A DNA stretch of 64,000 nt from contig CAMCPM010000005.1 in the NCBI GenBank assembly GCA_945876755.1, forward strand, positions 1 through 64,000, written 5' to 3'. The notes beneath the pieces were generated by a model, which saw only the letters and a program-made list of their open reading frames with translations, ran no database searches and had not been told where the DNA came from. A program made the position numbers and the translations under genes. Below, piece by piece: positions 46,615-54,877 of this stretch (position 1 is its first letter; each line of letters opens with the position of its first letter). This DNA comes from an uncultured Clostridia bacterium (GTDB taxonomy: Bacteria > Bacillota > Clostridia > Oscillospirales > Ruminococcaceae).

Positions 46615-47739
46615 ATGTTATTACTTGACGAACTCAAAGTTGAGCTTGAGGGCTACCGCAAGGATATGAAAGAGCTTTACGATATTCTCAATATCGACAA
46701 GGCTAAGGAGGAAATCGCCCGTTTGCAGGAGGAATCCGGCAAAGACGGCTTCTGGGACGACCTTGAAAATTCACAGAAGGTCATGCAGACTATCAAGCAT
46801 GATGAAGCGACTATTGAAAGCTACAACAAGCTCAACGAAAAGCTTGAAGACGCTCTTACCATGATAGAGCTTACCATGGAGGAAGACGAGGACGAGGAAA
46901 CTGCTCTTGAGATAAAGCACGACGCCGACCGCTTCGTTAAGGAACTTGAGGCTATGAAACTGACTACCCTGCTTACGGGAGAGTACGACAGCAAGAATGC
47001 CATTCTCACATTCCACGCAGGCGCAGGCGGAACAGAGGCTCAGGACTGGGCACAGATGCTTTTCCGTATGTACAATATGTGGGCTGAAAGCCACGGCTTC
47101 AAGGTAACTACTCTTGACTATCTTGACGGCGATGAAGCCGGTCTGAAATCCGCTTCGCTGCTTATCGAGGGACTTAACGCTTACGGATTCTTAAAGTCGG
47201 AGATGGGCGTTCACCGTCTTGTGCGTGTATCGCCTTTCGACAGCTCGGGACGCCGTCACACTTCCTTTGCTTCCCTTGAAGTAATGCCCGAAATGAGCGA
47301 AGCTGACACCAATATCGAGATTCGTCCCGAAGATCTGGAAATAGACTTCTACCGTGCTTCCGGCGCAGGCGGACAGAAAGTAAACAAGACCTCCTCTGCG
47401 GTACGTCTTACACACATTCCCACAGGTATCGTCGTATCCTGCCAGACTCAGCGAAGCCAGTACCAGAACAAGGACTACGCTATGAAAATGCTCATGTCAA
47501 AGCTTGTTGAGATCAAGGAGCGCGAGCATCTTGAAAAAATCGAGGACATCAAGGGCGTGCAGAAGGAAATCGCATGGGGCGCACAGATACGTTCATATGT
47601 ATTCATGCCGTACACTCTTGCAAAAGACCACCGCACAGGCTTTGAAAACGGCAACATAAGCGCTGTTATGGACGGCGACCTTGACGGCTTTATCAACGCA
47701 TATCTTACAGCTCTTTCTCACGGCACATTGCAGAAATAA
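46615..47739 (+). CDS. prfB: Peptide chain release factor 2
   Basis: A 374-residue class I release factor for UGA and UAA. The stop-recognition tripeptide SPF is in VRVSPFDSSGRRHTSF and the catalytic GGQ in SGAGGQKVNKTSS. The N-terminal helical domain is continuous from ATG 46615, which has GAGGAG upstream. The programmed +1 frameshift with internal UGA near codon 25, used by most bacteria, is absent, so this gene is not autoregulated that way. A terminator follows. Confidence 0.95.
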   Translation: MLLLDELKVELEGYRKDMKELYDILNIDKAKEEIARLQEESGKDGFWDDLENSQKVMQTIKHDEATIESYNKLNEKLEDALTMIELTMEEDEDEETALEIKHDADRFVKELEAMKLTTLLTGEYDSKNAILTFHAGAGGTEAQDWAQMLFRMYNMWAESHGFKVTTLDYLDGDEAGLKSASLLIEGLNAYGFLKSEMGVHRLVRVSPFDSSGRRHTSFASLEVMPEMSEADTNIEIRPEDLEIDFYRASGAGGQKVNKTSSAVRLTHIPTGIVVSCQTQRSQYQNKDYAMKMLMSKLVEIKEREHLEKIEDIKGVQKEIAWGAQIRSYVFMPYTLAKDHRTGFENGNISAVMDGDLDGFINAYLTALSHGTLQK

Positions 47740-47745
47740 AATTTT

Positions 47746-47771
47746 AAGGGCGGAGTAATCTCCGCCCTTTT
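47746..47771 (+). terminator. Terminator of prfB
   Basis: AAGGGCGGAG (47746-47755) pairs with CTCCGCCCTT (47760-47769) around TAAT and is followed by TT and ATT. Confidence 0.85.
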
Positions 47772-47788
47772 ATTCGGGAAGTGATATA

Positions 47789-48517
47789 TTGCAGAAAATT
47801 CTTGGCTATATGCGCAAAGCAATTCAGGAGTTCGACCTTATCCAAAACGGCGACAAAATTGCCGTGGGAGTTTCGGGGGGCAAGGACAGCCTTGTTCTGC
47901 TAAAGGGTCTTGTTATGCTGAAACGCTTTATCGGCATTGATTACGAGGTAGTTGCTATAACTCTTGACCCCCGTTTCGGCGGCACGGACGGTGATTATTC
48001 CTCCGTTGATGAAATGTGCAAAGAGATGGGGGTTGAGTATATCCTTAAACGCACCCATATCGGTGAGATAGTTTTTGACGTAAGGCAGGAAACTAACCCG
48101 TGCAGTCTTTGCGCCCGAATGAGACGAGGCGCTCTTCACGATGCAGCCAAAGAGGCAGGCTGCAATAAGATCGCCCTCGGACACAATTACGAGGACGTGG
48201 TGGAAACATTTATCATGAACCTTTTCAACGAGGGACGTCTTGGCTGCTTTGCTCCGAAAAGCTATCTTTCAAGAAAGGATATAACCATGATAAGACCTCT
48301 TGTGTTTGCTCCCGAAAAAGCTATCCGAAGCGCAGCAAACCGCAACGGTCTTAAAATAGTAAAATCAAAATGTCCTGCTGACGGTCACACCTCCCGCGAA
48401 AAAACGAAACAGTTTCTTGCGGAAAGAGATAAAGCCGACAAGGGCTTCTCCGACCGCATTTTCGGGGCTATGCGCCGTGCAGGACTTGACGGCTGGGGCT
48501 TCAAGGAAAAAGATTAA
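47789..48517 (+). CDS. TtcA-type tRNA 2-thiolation protein
   Basis: A 242-residue PP-loop protein. SGGKDSLVLLKG near residue 30 binds ATP, and NPCSLCARMRRG near 108 carries the CxxC pair that, with a further Cys in SKCPADGH, holds an iron-sulfur cluster in TtcA. The family thiolates tRNA cytidine 32, though Clostridial members may have other tRNA targets. The TTG 47789 start gives MQKILGYMRKA, aligning with family starts; GGGAAGTG is the ribosome site. It follows prfB after the terminator. Confidence 0.85.
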   Translation: MQKILGYMRKAIQEFDLIQNGDKIAVGVSGGKDSLVLLKGLVMLKRFIGIDYEVVAITLDPRFGGTDGDYSSVDEMCKEMGVEYILKRTHIGEIVFDVRQETNPCSLCARMRRGALHDAAKEAGCNKIALGHNYEDVVETFIMNLFNEGRLGCFAPKSYLSRKDITMIRPLVFAPEKAIRSAANRNGLKIVKSKCPADGHTSREKTKQFLAERDKADKGFSDRIFGAMRRAGLDGWGFKEKD

Positions 48518-48711
48518 TTCTTTGAATTGGCTTCAATAAACTCTTTCAGGCTTCTAAGCTCGTTTGCAAGAGCTGTATTCAGCAGCTTGGATTCGGCAGC
48601 AAGCATTTCACCGTAAGGATTTCCGTTTGTATTCTTTTCATCATGATAATGCTCTCCGAGACGGGCAAGGCGGCTGTCAATTTCGTTAATTATCATTTTT
48701 TCCGTGTTCAT
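48514..48711 (-). CDS. Small hypothetical protein
   Basis: A 65-residue soluble, helical, charged protein (MNTEKMIINEIDSRLARLGE at the start). ATG 48711 has AAGGAG upstream; the open frame further upstream lacks a ribosome site. It converges with the TtcA-type gene and overlaps its stop by four bases. No family is recognised. The good ribosome site and regular codon use support a real gene. Confidence 0.55.
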   Translation of the reverse strand: MNTEKMIINEIDSRLARLGEHYHDEKNTNGNPYGEMLAAESKLLNTALANELRSLKEFIEANSKN

Positions 48712-48902
48712 AAGCTTATATCTCCTTTTTGATTTTATTCTTTCCACCATAAAAAAAATTATTCTCCGGAAACTTTTTGTATTAACTTTGAACACTTTAA
48801 AAATTATTTAGAAAATATTTTCAGCATATTGAGCAAATTAACAAACGAAATCCTTTAGGCTGTTTTGCATTTTGTCGTTTGTGTTGAAAATGCCGAATGC
48901 TG

Positions 48903-48931
48903 TTGACAACAACCTCTAAATAGAGTAAAAT
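48903..48931 (+). promoter_or_regulatory. Promoter of the surface protein gene
   Basis: TTGACA (48903-48908) and TAAAAT (48926-48931) are 17 bp apart. Confidence 0.7.
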
Positions 48932-48979
48932 TAAGTTATCTATTTTAAAGATTTGTGTGAGATTAAGGAGAAAAAGAGT

Positions 48980-49675
48980 ATGAAAAAGATATTTAAAGCT
49001 GCTCTTACAGCAATGATCGTCTTTATGACTGCTGCGATCATGTCAGTTTGCGTTTCTGCCGAAACCGAAGACGTTGAGCTTTCCGTTGCAAAAGCAAAGG
49101 CTACCAACGGCAGCTGGGGACAGTCTGTTACTTATGACAGAGGTTCATTTAACTGCGGAAGATTTACACCCGATACAAAGATCATTGTTGAGTTTGAACT
49201 TGACGGTGAATGGACTAATCCGAACATGGCTCCTGTAGAACTTGTTCTTCAGAATTATTCAACCGCAAAGCCTGAGATCTGGGCAAAGATATCTCCGGTT
49301 GAATATGATGATACATCTGCGACATTTGTATATGAAGATATGGTAACCGCTTTTGGCAGCGATGATTTTTCAACCGTTGACAATATGTGTCTCGGTGACT
49401 GCGGCATTGTAATGACTGTAACTAAATTTACCGTTACCGCTTGTGAAAAGCCTGAAGAAACTACTACGATCGCTGAAACGACCGCTGCAGAAACTACAGC
49501 TGAAACAACAATTGCTGAAACAACTGCTGCCGAAACGGAAACCTCACCTGCTCCTGCTGAGAAAGAAAGCAGCGGCGGAATCCCCATCGTACTTATCGTT
49601 GTTATCACAGTAGTAGTAGCTGTTGCCGTTGTCGTAACAATTATTATTATCAGAAGCAAAAAACGTTTCTATTAA
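48980..49675 (+). CDS. Membrane-anchored surface protein with Thr-rich linker
   Basis: A 231-residue exported protein. A signal peptide (cleavage near AET at residue 29) is followed by a beta-rich domain of about 130 residues (GSWGQSVTYDRGSFNCGRF, VEFELDGEW), reminiscent of carbohydrate-binding domains in Ruminococcus enzymes. Then comes a linker of TTxAETT repeats, one membrane helix (IPIVLIVVITVVVAVAVVV) and a basic tail. It is thus fixed in the membrane with the domain outside. ATG 48980 has AAGGAG. The 3' end overlaps the convergent sfp-type gene by 26 bp. The ligand is unknown. Confidence 0.75.
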   Translation: MKKIFKAALTAMIVFMTAAIMSVCVSAETEDVELSVAKAKATNGSWGQSVTYDRGSFNCGRFTPDTKIIVEFELDGEWTNPNMAPVELVLQNYSTAKPEIWAKISPVEYDDTSATFVYEDMVTAFGSDDFSTVDNMCLGDCGIVMTVTKFTVTACEKPEETTTIAETTAAETTAETTIAETTAAETETSPAPAEKESSGGIPIVLIVVITVVVAVAVVVTIIIIRSKKRFY

Positions 49676-50213
49676 TTTCAATAAGATCAAAATCGTGGCT
49701 GTCGGCACAAACGCTGACAGCCCATTTTTTGTTCAGGACTGTATGCACGAAAAATTTTTCGGGAAAATTTCTGCACACAGGTTTTCCGTCTGTAAAAGAA
49801 AATTCAAAATCTTTCATTCCCGAAATACCTGTTCCGATATTTTTTCCCAAGGCTTCTTTTAACGTCCAGAGCCGGAAAAACATTTCATCGGGGTCTTCGC
49901 TTTTACGGACAAGCTCGACCTCCGCACCGGAAAAAATCCGCTTAGCTGCATTTCCGCTGTAAGGTCGGATAAGCTCTGCGTCAACACCGATACCGCTTTT
50001 TGAAACTCCGCACAAAACAAGTCCTCTGCAATGACTTAGATTAAAATGCAAATCAGTATACTCTGCCAAATAAGGCTTGCCGTGAGCGCCATACTCAACG
50101 GTGTAATTTTCAATTTCATAGTATTTTTTCAGTACAGTTTTCAAAAGTCCGTGTGCAGCTTCATGCTGTTCTTTTGCCGAAACGGATTCATCAATAAAAG
50201 TATAAAATACCAC
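49650..50213 (-). CDS. 4'-phosphopantetheinyl transferase (Sfp type)
   Basis: A 187-residue Sfp-superfamily transferase that moves phosphopantetheine from CoA to carrier proteins. FNLSHCRGLVLCGV near residue 69, GIGVDAELIRP near 87 and FFRLWTLKEALGK near 127 are the three family motifs with magnesium-binding Asp and Glu. The start is GTG 50213, eight bases after AGGAGG. No carrier protein or synthetase gene is near, so it may serve the primary acyl carrier protein or a distant cluster. It is preceded by a 100-bp palindrome. Confidence 0.85.
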   Translation of the reverse strand: MVFYTFIDESVSAKEQHEAAHGLLKTVLKKYYEIENYTVEYGAHGKPYLAEYTDLHFNLSHCRGLVLCGVSKSGIGVDAELIRPYSGNAAKRIFSGAEVELVRKSEDPDEMFFRLWTLKEALGKNIGTGISGMKDFEFSFTDGKPVCRNFPEKFFVHTVLNKKWAVSVCADSHDFDLIEINRNVFCF

Positions 50214-50236
50214 CGAACATACCTCCTTTCGTATCA

Positions 50237-50336
50237 TACTAAAAACCATTTAAAAACTGTACAAAAAATCGAGCATAATCTTGCGTATATAGATTATGCG
50301 AAGTTTTTTTGTCTACAGTTTAATTGGTTTTTAGTA
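50237..50336. repeat. 100-bp near-perfect palindrome
   Basis: The left arm 50237-50280 and right arm 50292-50336 are reverse complements over about 44 bases with a few mismatches and two small indels, around an 11-base centre (50281-50291). The outer ends read TACTAAAAACCA and its complement. It lies just upstream of the sfp-type gene and would form a long hairpin in its mRNA. It looks like a miniature inverted-repeat element or a folded RNA; no other copy was noticed in the window. Confidence 0.7.
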
Positions 50337-50372
50337 TCAATAAACGGTATGGCAGATAAGCCGCTGCTATAC

Positions 50373-50403
50373 AAAAAAGCCGCATAGAAAAACTATGCGG
50401 CTT
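50373..50403 (-). terminator. Terminator of the SCP2-domain gene
   Basis: AAGCCGCATAG (50377-50387) pairs with CTATGCGGCTT (50393-50403). On the minus strand it is followed by six T. Confidence 0.9.
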
Positions 50404-50423
50404 TAATTATGCTGTCATGAAAA

Positions 50424-50999
50424 TCAGAATGCTGCGTGGATAAGAAGAATAGCCTTCTTTGTGTTGCCGTCAATTTTGATAAGACCCTCGGCAAGAGCGT
50501 CATAAATGTTTTTCTTGCCGCTGATAACATTCATAAATTCCTCGGCGTCAGCACGGATATAAACATCGTAATCGTCATACTTATAAGGTTCAACAGAAAT
50601 ATTATCGCTGTCAATGTAAATATAGAAAATACCGTCGGCAGCGCCGTTCAGTTCAACGTTTGCAGGGATAGGATACTTGATCTTTGTGATATCTGCGCCG
50701 GCAACCTTCTTCTTAGCGGCAGCAACAACATCATCATAAGAAATGCCTTTTTTCTTGCTTGCCTTTTTAGCAGCAGGCTTTTCTTCAGTTTTAGCAGCTG
50801 CTTTCTTTGCAGGCTTCTTAGCTGCGGGCTTCTTATCAGCCTTCGGAGCAGTTTCTTTCTTAGCGGCAGGCTTCTTTGCAGCCGGTTTCTTTGCAGGTTC
50901 CTGCTTAACTTCCGGTTTTACTTCTGCTGCAACAGTTTCAGCTGCTTTTACAGCATTTTCCTTAATTTCAGCAGGGGTAGTTTTTTTAGTTGTAGCCAT
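50424..50999 (-). CDS. Lys/Ala/Pro-rich tail fused to an SCP2-like domain
   Basis: A 191-residue protein. Residues 30-85 are a histone H1-like tract of KPAAKK repeats with strong positive charge. Residues 88-191 fit an SCP2 sterol-transfer-like fold ([48 protein letters not shown]). SCP2 domains bind lipids or acyl-CoA; H1-like tails bind nucleic acid or anionic polymers. ATG 50999 has AAGGAGG upstream. It stands alone between a terminator and rlmH. The purpose of the fusion is unknown. Confidence 0.8.
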   Translation of the reverse strand: MATTKKTTPAEIKENAVKAAETVAAEVKPEVKQEPAKKPAAKKPAAKKETAPKADKKPAAKKPAKKAAAKTEEKPAAKKASKKKGISYDDVVAAAKKKVAGADITKIKYPIPANVELNGAADGIFYIYIDSDNISVEPYKYDDYDVYIRADAEEFMNVISGKKNIYDALAEGLIKIDGNTKKAILLIHAAF

Positions 51000-51174
51000 A
51001 ACATAATCCTCCTTAAAATCTGAAAAAAATTGCAATAAAAAATCAAAAGCACACTTAAACTTTATTTAAAAATATTATAACTAATTTAATAACAAATGTC
51101 AATGATAAAATATAATTTTCTTCTTAAATTTTGCATATCCAACTAAAAAAAGGAACCGGATTTATAATAATTGG

Positions 51175-51660
51175 CTATTTGTGATATTTTCCGCCGTTAA
51201 GTATCTGAAATCCGCGGTATATCTGCTCCAGAACCATTACCCTTGCAAGTTGGTGGGGAAATGTCATCTCTGACATTGACAGACGAAATCCGCACATTGA
51301 TTTTATTTCTTCCGCAATTCCGCAGGAGCTTCCTATAACAATATTAAGCGTACTTTTTCCATCTACCGAAATCTGCCCTATCTTTTCCGCAAGCTTTTCC
51401 GAAGAAAGCTGTTTGCCCTCAATGCACATAGCAATATTGAAGCAGTCCTTGCCGTTTAAATAGGCAAGCATATTTTTCCCCTCTGAGGAAAGCGCCGCCG
51501 CGATTTCCTTTTCAGACGGACGCTCCGGAAGCCTGCTTTCAGGAAGTTCAACTATATTAGGGCGGCAGAATGCTCCAAGCCTTTTGACATACTCGGCACA
51601 CGCCTCGCGCAGATAGCTTTCTTTAAGCTTGCCTACGGTAATAAGATTCACATTAAGCAT
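51175..51660 (-). CDS. rlmH: 23S rRNA pseudouridine-1915 N3-methyltransferase
   Basis: A 161-residue SPOUT methyltransferase, normal length for RlmH. VNLITVGKLKESYLREACAE opens the protein, IVIGSSCGIAEE near residue 106 is the AdoMet knot, and MTFPHQLARVMVLEQIYRG then GGKYHK closes it. It methylates helix 69 of 23S rRNA in the ribosome. AAGGAG precedes the ATG. It lies 15 bp after the MBL-fold gene, as in many Firmicutes where walJ and rlmH are neighbours. Confidence 0.95.
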   Translation of the reverse strand: MLNVNLITVGKLKESYLREACAEYVKRLGAFCRPNIVELPESRLPERPSEKEIAAALSSEGKNMLAYLNGKDCFNIAMCIEGKQLSSEKLAEKIGQISVDGKSTLNIVIGSSCGIAEEIKSMCGFRLSMSEMTFPHQLARVMVLEQIYRGFQILNGGKYHK

Positions 51661-51675
51661 ATCAAGCAGCTCCTT

Positions 51676-52452
51676 TCATATTGCAATAAAACCGCCGCTT
51701 GTTTCAACGGGAGCAACATTCAAAGTGTAATCGGCATTTCTCCTGAATCTTTCCAGACAGGCAGTAACGGTACTTTCGGCAATTTGGGGAGTGTTGTTCT
51801 CCTGCGAAAGATGCCCCAGAATAAGACGGGTAGTACCGCTTTCAACAAGTCTTTCTGCAAACGCTCCGCTGTCTGTGTTTGAGAGATGCCCGTTCTTGCT
51901 GAAAATACGGGTTTTCAGATAGTAAGGGTACGTTCCGTTCCTGAGCATTTCAACATCATAGTTAGCTTCCAGCAGAACGCAGTCTGTACCCAGAAGAGCC
52001 GCAGATACATTTTCGGGGACATATCCAAGGTCGGTGCAGACAGCGGCGGTTTTTCCGTCCGGAAAGGTAATTTTATATCCGCATGATTCCTGCGTATCAT
52101 GTGGGGTATTAAAGCACTGCACCCTCATTCCGCAGACCTCTTCGCCGTCCTTTATCTCGCAGTGGTCGCCTTTGATAAGACCGCTTCCCAACAGGTACTC
52201 CAGAGTCAGGCCCTGCGCAAAAACGGGTGCGTTTATTTTTTTTGTCAGCATAGCAAGACCCTTTGTATGGTCGCTGTGTTCATGTGTAATAAAAACCGCT
52301 TTTATCGCTTCAAGAGAAAGCCCGTTGAGTTCCATTGCTTTTTTCAGCCTGCTGAACGACACACCGTCATCAATAAGTATGCCTTCGTTTTTAGTTCCTA
52401 TGTAAGTGCTGTTACCCTTGCTTGATGAGAACAGCGGATAAATTCTTGCCAA
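51676..52452 (-). CDS. MBL-fold hydrolase of the YycJ/WalJ type
   Basis: A 258-residue metallo-beta-lactamase-fold protein. FSSSKGNSTYIGT opens the domain, THEHSDHTKG near residue 56 is the HxHxDH metal motif, and further ligands are in CFNTPHDTQES, CTDLGY and LGHLSQENN. WalJ-type proteins are 5'-3' exonuclease-like and affect DNA repair and wall control. The start is TTG 52452, seven bases after AAGGAG. It precedes rlmH. Confidence 0.88.
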   Translation of the reverse strand: MARIYPLFSSSKGNSTYIGTKNEGILIDDGVSFSRLKKAMELNGLSLEAIKAVFITHEHSDHTKGLAMLTKKINAPVFAQGLTLEYLLGSGLIKGDHCEIKDGEEVCGMRVQCFNTPHDTQESCGYKITFPDGKTAAVCTDLGYVPENVSAALLGTDCVLLEANYDVEMLRNGTYPYYLKTRIFSKNGHLSNTDSGAFAERLVESGTTRLILGHLSQENNTPQIAESTVTACLERFRRNADYTLNVAPVETSGGFIAI

Positions 52453-52544
52453 ATCAAAGCTCCTTTTCAGTTAATAGTAATATTATTTTAATGCAAAACA
52501 AGCCTGCTGTCAACCGCGGCAGCAGGCTCATAAATATTATTTTT

Positions 52545-53387
52545 TTACTTTTCAACATCGGAAAGCTTGAGCAGCTCATCCTCGTCCACAATAAGGATCT
52601 CAAGATCAACCTTGTCGTTACGGGCAACGCCCTCAAAGAATCTCGACTGCATAAGAAGATTCATGTTTCCGCTGCCTGTAATGGGTTCGATCTTATCTAC
52701 TGCAAGAACTTCATCAACGAGAAGTCCAAGCATCTGAACACCGTCCGAAAGCACAACTACAGTTTCCTTGAAAGTGCTTCTGTAAGCGTGTTCCGACTCA
52801 TCAAGAACGGCAAGAACCTTTGGAACATAATCCTCTCTCGCCTTTTTGATAAGCGCCCTCACCTTGTCGGGATCGTTATTTTCCGAAGCGGCAATAACAT
52901 CGTGAGCTGTTTCGTGAAGCTTTCTGTGAGGTTCTTCTACCTTTTTTATATGCAGAGCTGCCGAAGTATTGTTCTTAACAAAATTATCGTACCATATACC
53001 GAACGCACACTTATGCGGGTCGGTCGCAAGAACAAACGGCTCACCGGTTTCGGCACATTTCTCAAGAGTATCGACCCAGTTAATATGGTCTTTTTTGCGC
53101 TGTTCCATCATAGCCATAAAGCTTTTTACTTCTTCGTCAACCGACGGAAAATGAAAGGTCTTTCTCATATCAAGAAGCGGATAGACCTCTCCCCTGCGCT
53201 CAACGAGTCCGCAGTAAATATCGGGAGCTTCGGGAAGCGGAGTAATGTTAGAAGGCTTCATTTCAATGCCGTTAACATACCTGCTGTTTACGGCGTAAGC
53301 GTTGCCGCCGAGAGTAAAAATAAGCCAAGGAAGCTCGGCAATATCAACAGCTTCATTTTCGGGAGAAGCGTTTAAAATGTCAGACAT
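52545..53387 (-). CDS. CheW-like protein with inserted zinc-binding CZB domain
   Basis: A 280-residue protein. Residues 18-80 are the first half of a CheW fold (LIFTLGGNAYAVNSRYV, GLVERRGEVYPLLDMR). Residues 88-200 form a CZB domain with zinc ligands expected at His101, Cys127 (DPHKCAFGIWYDNF) and His154 or His158 (EEPHRKLHE). Residues 205-275 finish the CheW fold (VVVLSDGVQMLGLLVDEVLA). AAGGAGGATC precedes the ATG. CZB domains sense zinc or oxidants such as hypochlorite, so this adaptor could couple that signal to a chemotaxis kinase. No other chemotaxis gene is nearby. Confidence 0.82.
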   Translation of the reverse strand: MSDILNASPENEAVDIAELPWLIFTLGGNAYAVNSRYVNGIEMKPSNITPLPEAPDIYCGLVERRGEVYPLLDMRKTFHFPSVDEEVKSFMAMMEQRKKDHINWVDTLEKCAETGEPFVLATDPHKCAFGIWYDNFVKNNTSAALHIKKVEEPHRKLHETAHDVIAASENNDPDKVRALIKKAREDYVPKVLAVLDESEHAYRSTFKETVVVLSDGVQMLGLLVDEVLAVDKIEPITGSGNMNLLMQSRFFEGVARNDKVDLEILIVDEDELLKLSDVEK

Positions 53388-53595
53388 ATTGATCCTCCTT
53401 TAACGTTCGGATAATTATTGCTTTTATTGTAACATATTTCTATCTGTATTTCAAGATAATTTTTCACAATTTATACAAACGCTTTTTGATAATATTTCCG
53501 ATAAAGAGGGACTTAACTAAATTATTCCATTGCAGTCAGAAAATAAATGTGGTATAATTAAGTTTGTATTAATAACCGATTGGACTGAATAAAAT

Positions 53596-54849
53596 TTGGA
53601 TATCTACGAAGCAATGAAATATTTGAACGGCTTTTCAAAGCTCGGAAAGCCCGTGAACAACCTGCTGAGATTTGCAAGGATAATGCGTGCGCTGGGCAAT
53701 CCCCAAAACGGACTGAATTTCGTCCACGTTGCCGGAACAAACGGCAAAGGCTCAACCGTGCGGATGATCGCAAATTCGCTGACAAAAGCAGGCTATAAAA
53801 CAGGCGAATTCACCTCACCTTATATCGTAGTTTACAACGACAGGATACGCATTGACGGAATAAATATTTCAGATATGGAGCTGGCTGAGATCGTTACGCA
53901 GATACAGCCGATCATCGACGGTCTTTGCACCGACTGCTCACAGTTTGAAATAACTACTGCAATTGCTTTTATTTATTTTGCGGCGAAAAAATGTGATATT
54001 GTCGTACTTGAAGCAGGTCTCGGAGGACTTCTCGACTGCACGAATATAATAGAGAAATCCTGCGCTTCTGTAATAACCTCTATATCTCTCGACCACACCG
54101 CTATCCTCGGCGATACCATAGATAAAATCGCAAGACAGAAAGCAGGAATTATCAAGCAGGAATGTCCCCTTGTGCTTGCACCGTCCCAGAAACGTGAGGT
54201 CTATGCGCTGATGTACAGAACTGCGGCACAGTTCAATTCGCCGTTTGTTACGCCTAATACCGAAAGGCTGAAAATTGAAAAATGCGATTATACAGGAAAC
54301 CGTTTTGTTTACAAGGGTTTGACCTATATTACCTCGATGGTCGGCAGACATCAGATAGACAATGCTCTTACGGCGATCGAAACGCTTGATACCCTGAAGA
54401 AAAACGGATTCAGAAAAATCTCATACATCCATATTTATGAGGGAGTAAAATCCGCACAGGTACCCAGCAGATGTCAGATAGTCCACGAGGACAAGCCCTT
54501 TATAATGATAGACGGCGCTCATAATCCGGACGGAATGAAGGCTCTTGCCGACTTTGTGCGAACGATCCCAAAAACGCCGAAGATCATGGTCTGCGGAATG
54601 ATGGCGGACAAGGACTGGCAGACTGCAATAGGCTATATAAGCCGCTATATTGATAGGGCAGTCTGTCTTGACGGCTTTGCACCCAAAACGGTCTTTGCTC
54701 CAAAGCTTGCGGAAATGTTCAGCGAAGCGGAGGTTTCAAGCGTGAACGACGCCGTTTCAAGGGCGGTAACTCTTGCAGGCACGGACGGAATGGTAGTCAT
54801 AGCAGGCTCACTGTACCTTGCGGCAGCACTCCAGACTCACAGCAAGTAA
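53596..54849 (+). CDS. folC: Folylpolyglutamate/dihydrofolate synthase
   Basis: A 417-residue Mur-ligase-fold enzyme that adds glutamate to folates and may also act as dihydrofolate synthase. The P-loop is VAGTNGKGSTVRM near residue 54, TSPYIVVYNDRI is the omega region, and VLEAGLGGLLDCTN and IDGAHNPDGMKAL are conserved. The TTG 53596 start (MDIYEAMKYLNGFSKLG) fits family alignments better than the ATG at 53614, although its ribosome site is weak. It is transcribed ahead of the NYN-domain gene. Confidence 0.9.
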   Translation: MDIYEAMKYLNGFSKLGKPVNNLLRFARIMRALGNPQNGLNFVHVAGTNGKGSTVRMIANSLTKAGYKTGEFTSPYIVVYNDRIRIDGINISDMELAEIVTQIQPIIDGLCTDCSQFEITTAIAFIYFAAKKCDIVVLEAGLGGLLDCTNIIEKSCASVITSISLDHTAILGDTIDKIARQKAGIIKQECPLVLAPSQKREVYALMYRTAAQFNSPFVTPNTERLKIEKCDYTGNRFVYKGLTYITSMVGRHQIDNALTAIETLDTLKKNGFRKISYIHIYEGVKSAQVPSRCQIVHEDKPFIMIDGAHNPDGMKALADFVRTIPKTPKIMVCGMMADKDWQTAIGYISRYIDRAVCLDGFAPKTVFAPKLAEMFSEAEVSSVNDAVSRAVTLAGTDGMVVIAGSLYLAAALQTHSK

Positions 54850-54877
54850 ACATAAAACAACGGAAAGGATTGATAAA

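Noticed and set aside
46615..46700. Programmed frameshift of prfB
   Set aside because: The N-terminal frame is open from a good start, and no CUU-UGA type slip site is present.
49480..49560. Possible short tandem-repeat locus or CRISPR-like array
   Set aside because: The repeats encode the TTxAETT linker of the surface protein in frame and vary as codons do.
50700..50990. Tandem repeats rich in GCAGGCTTCTT units
   Set aside because: They are the codons of the Lys/Ala/Pro tail of the SCP2-domain protein, not an independent repeat.
52422..53375. A 317-codon plus-strand frame over the CheW-CZB gene
   Set aside because: The opposite strand carries clear CheW and CZB motifs with AGGAGG; this one has none.
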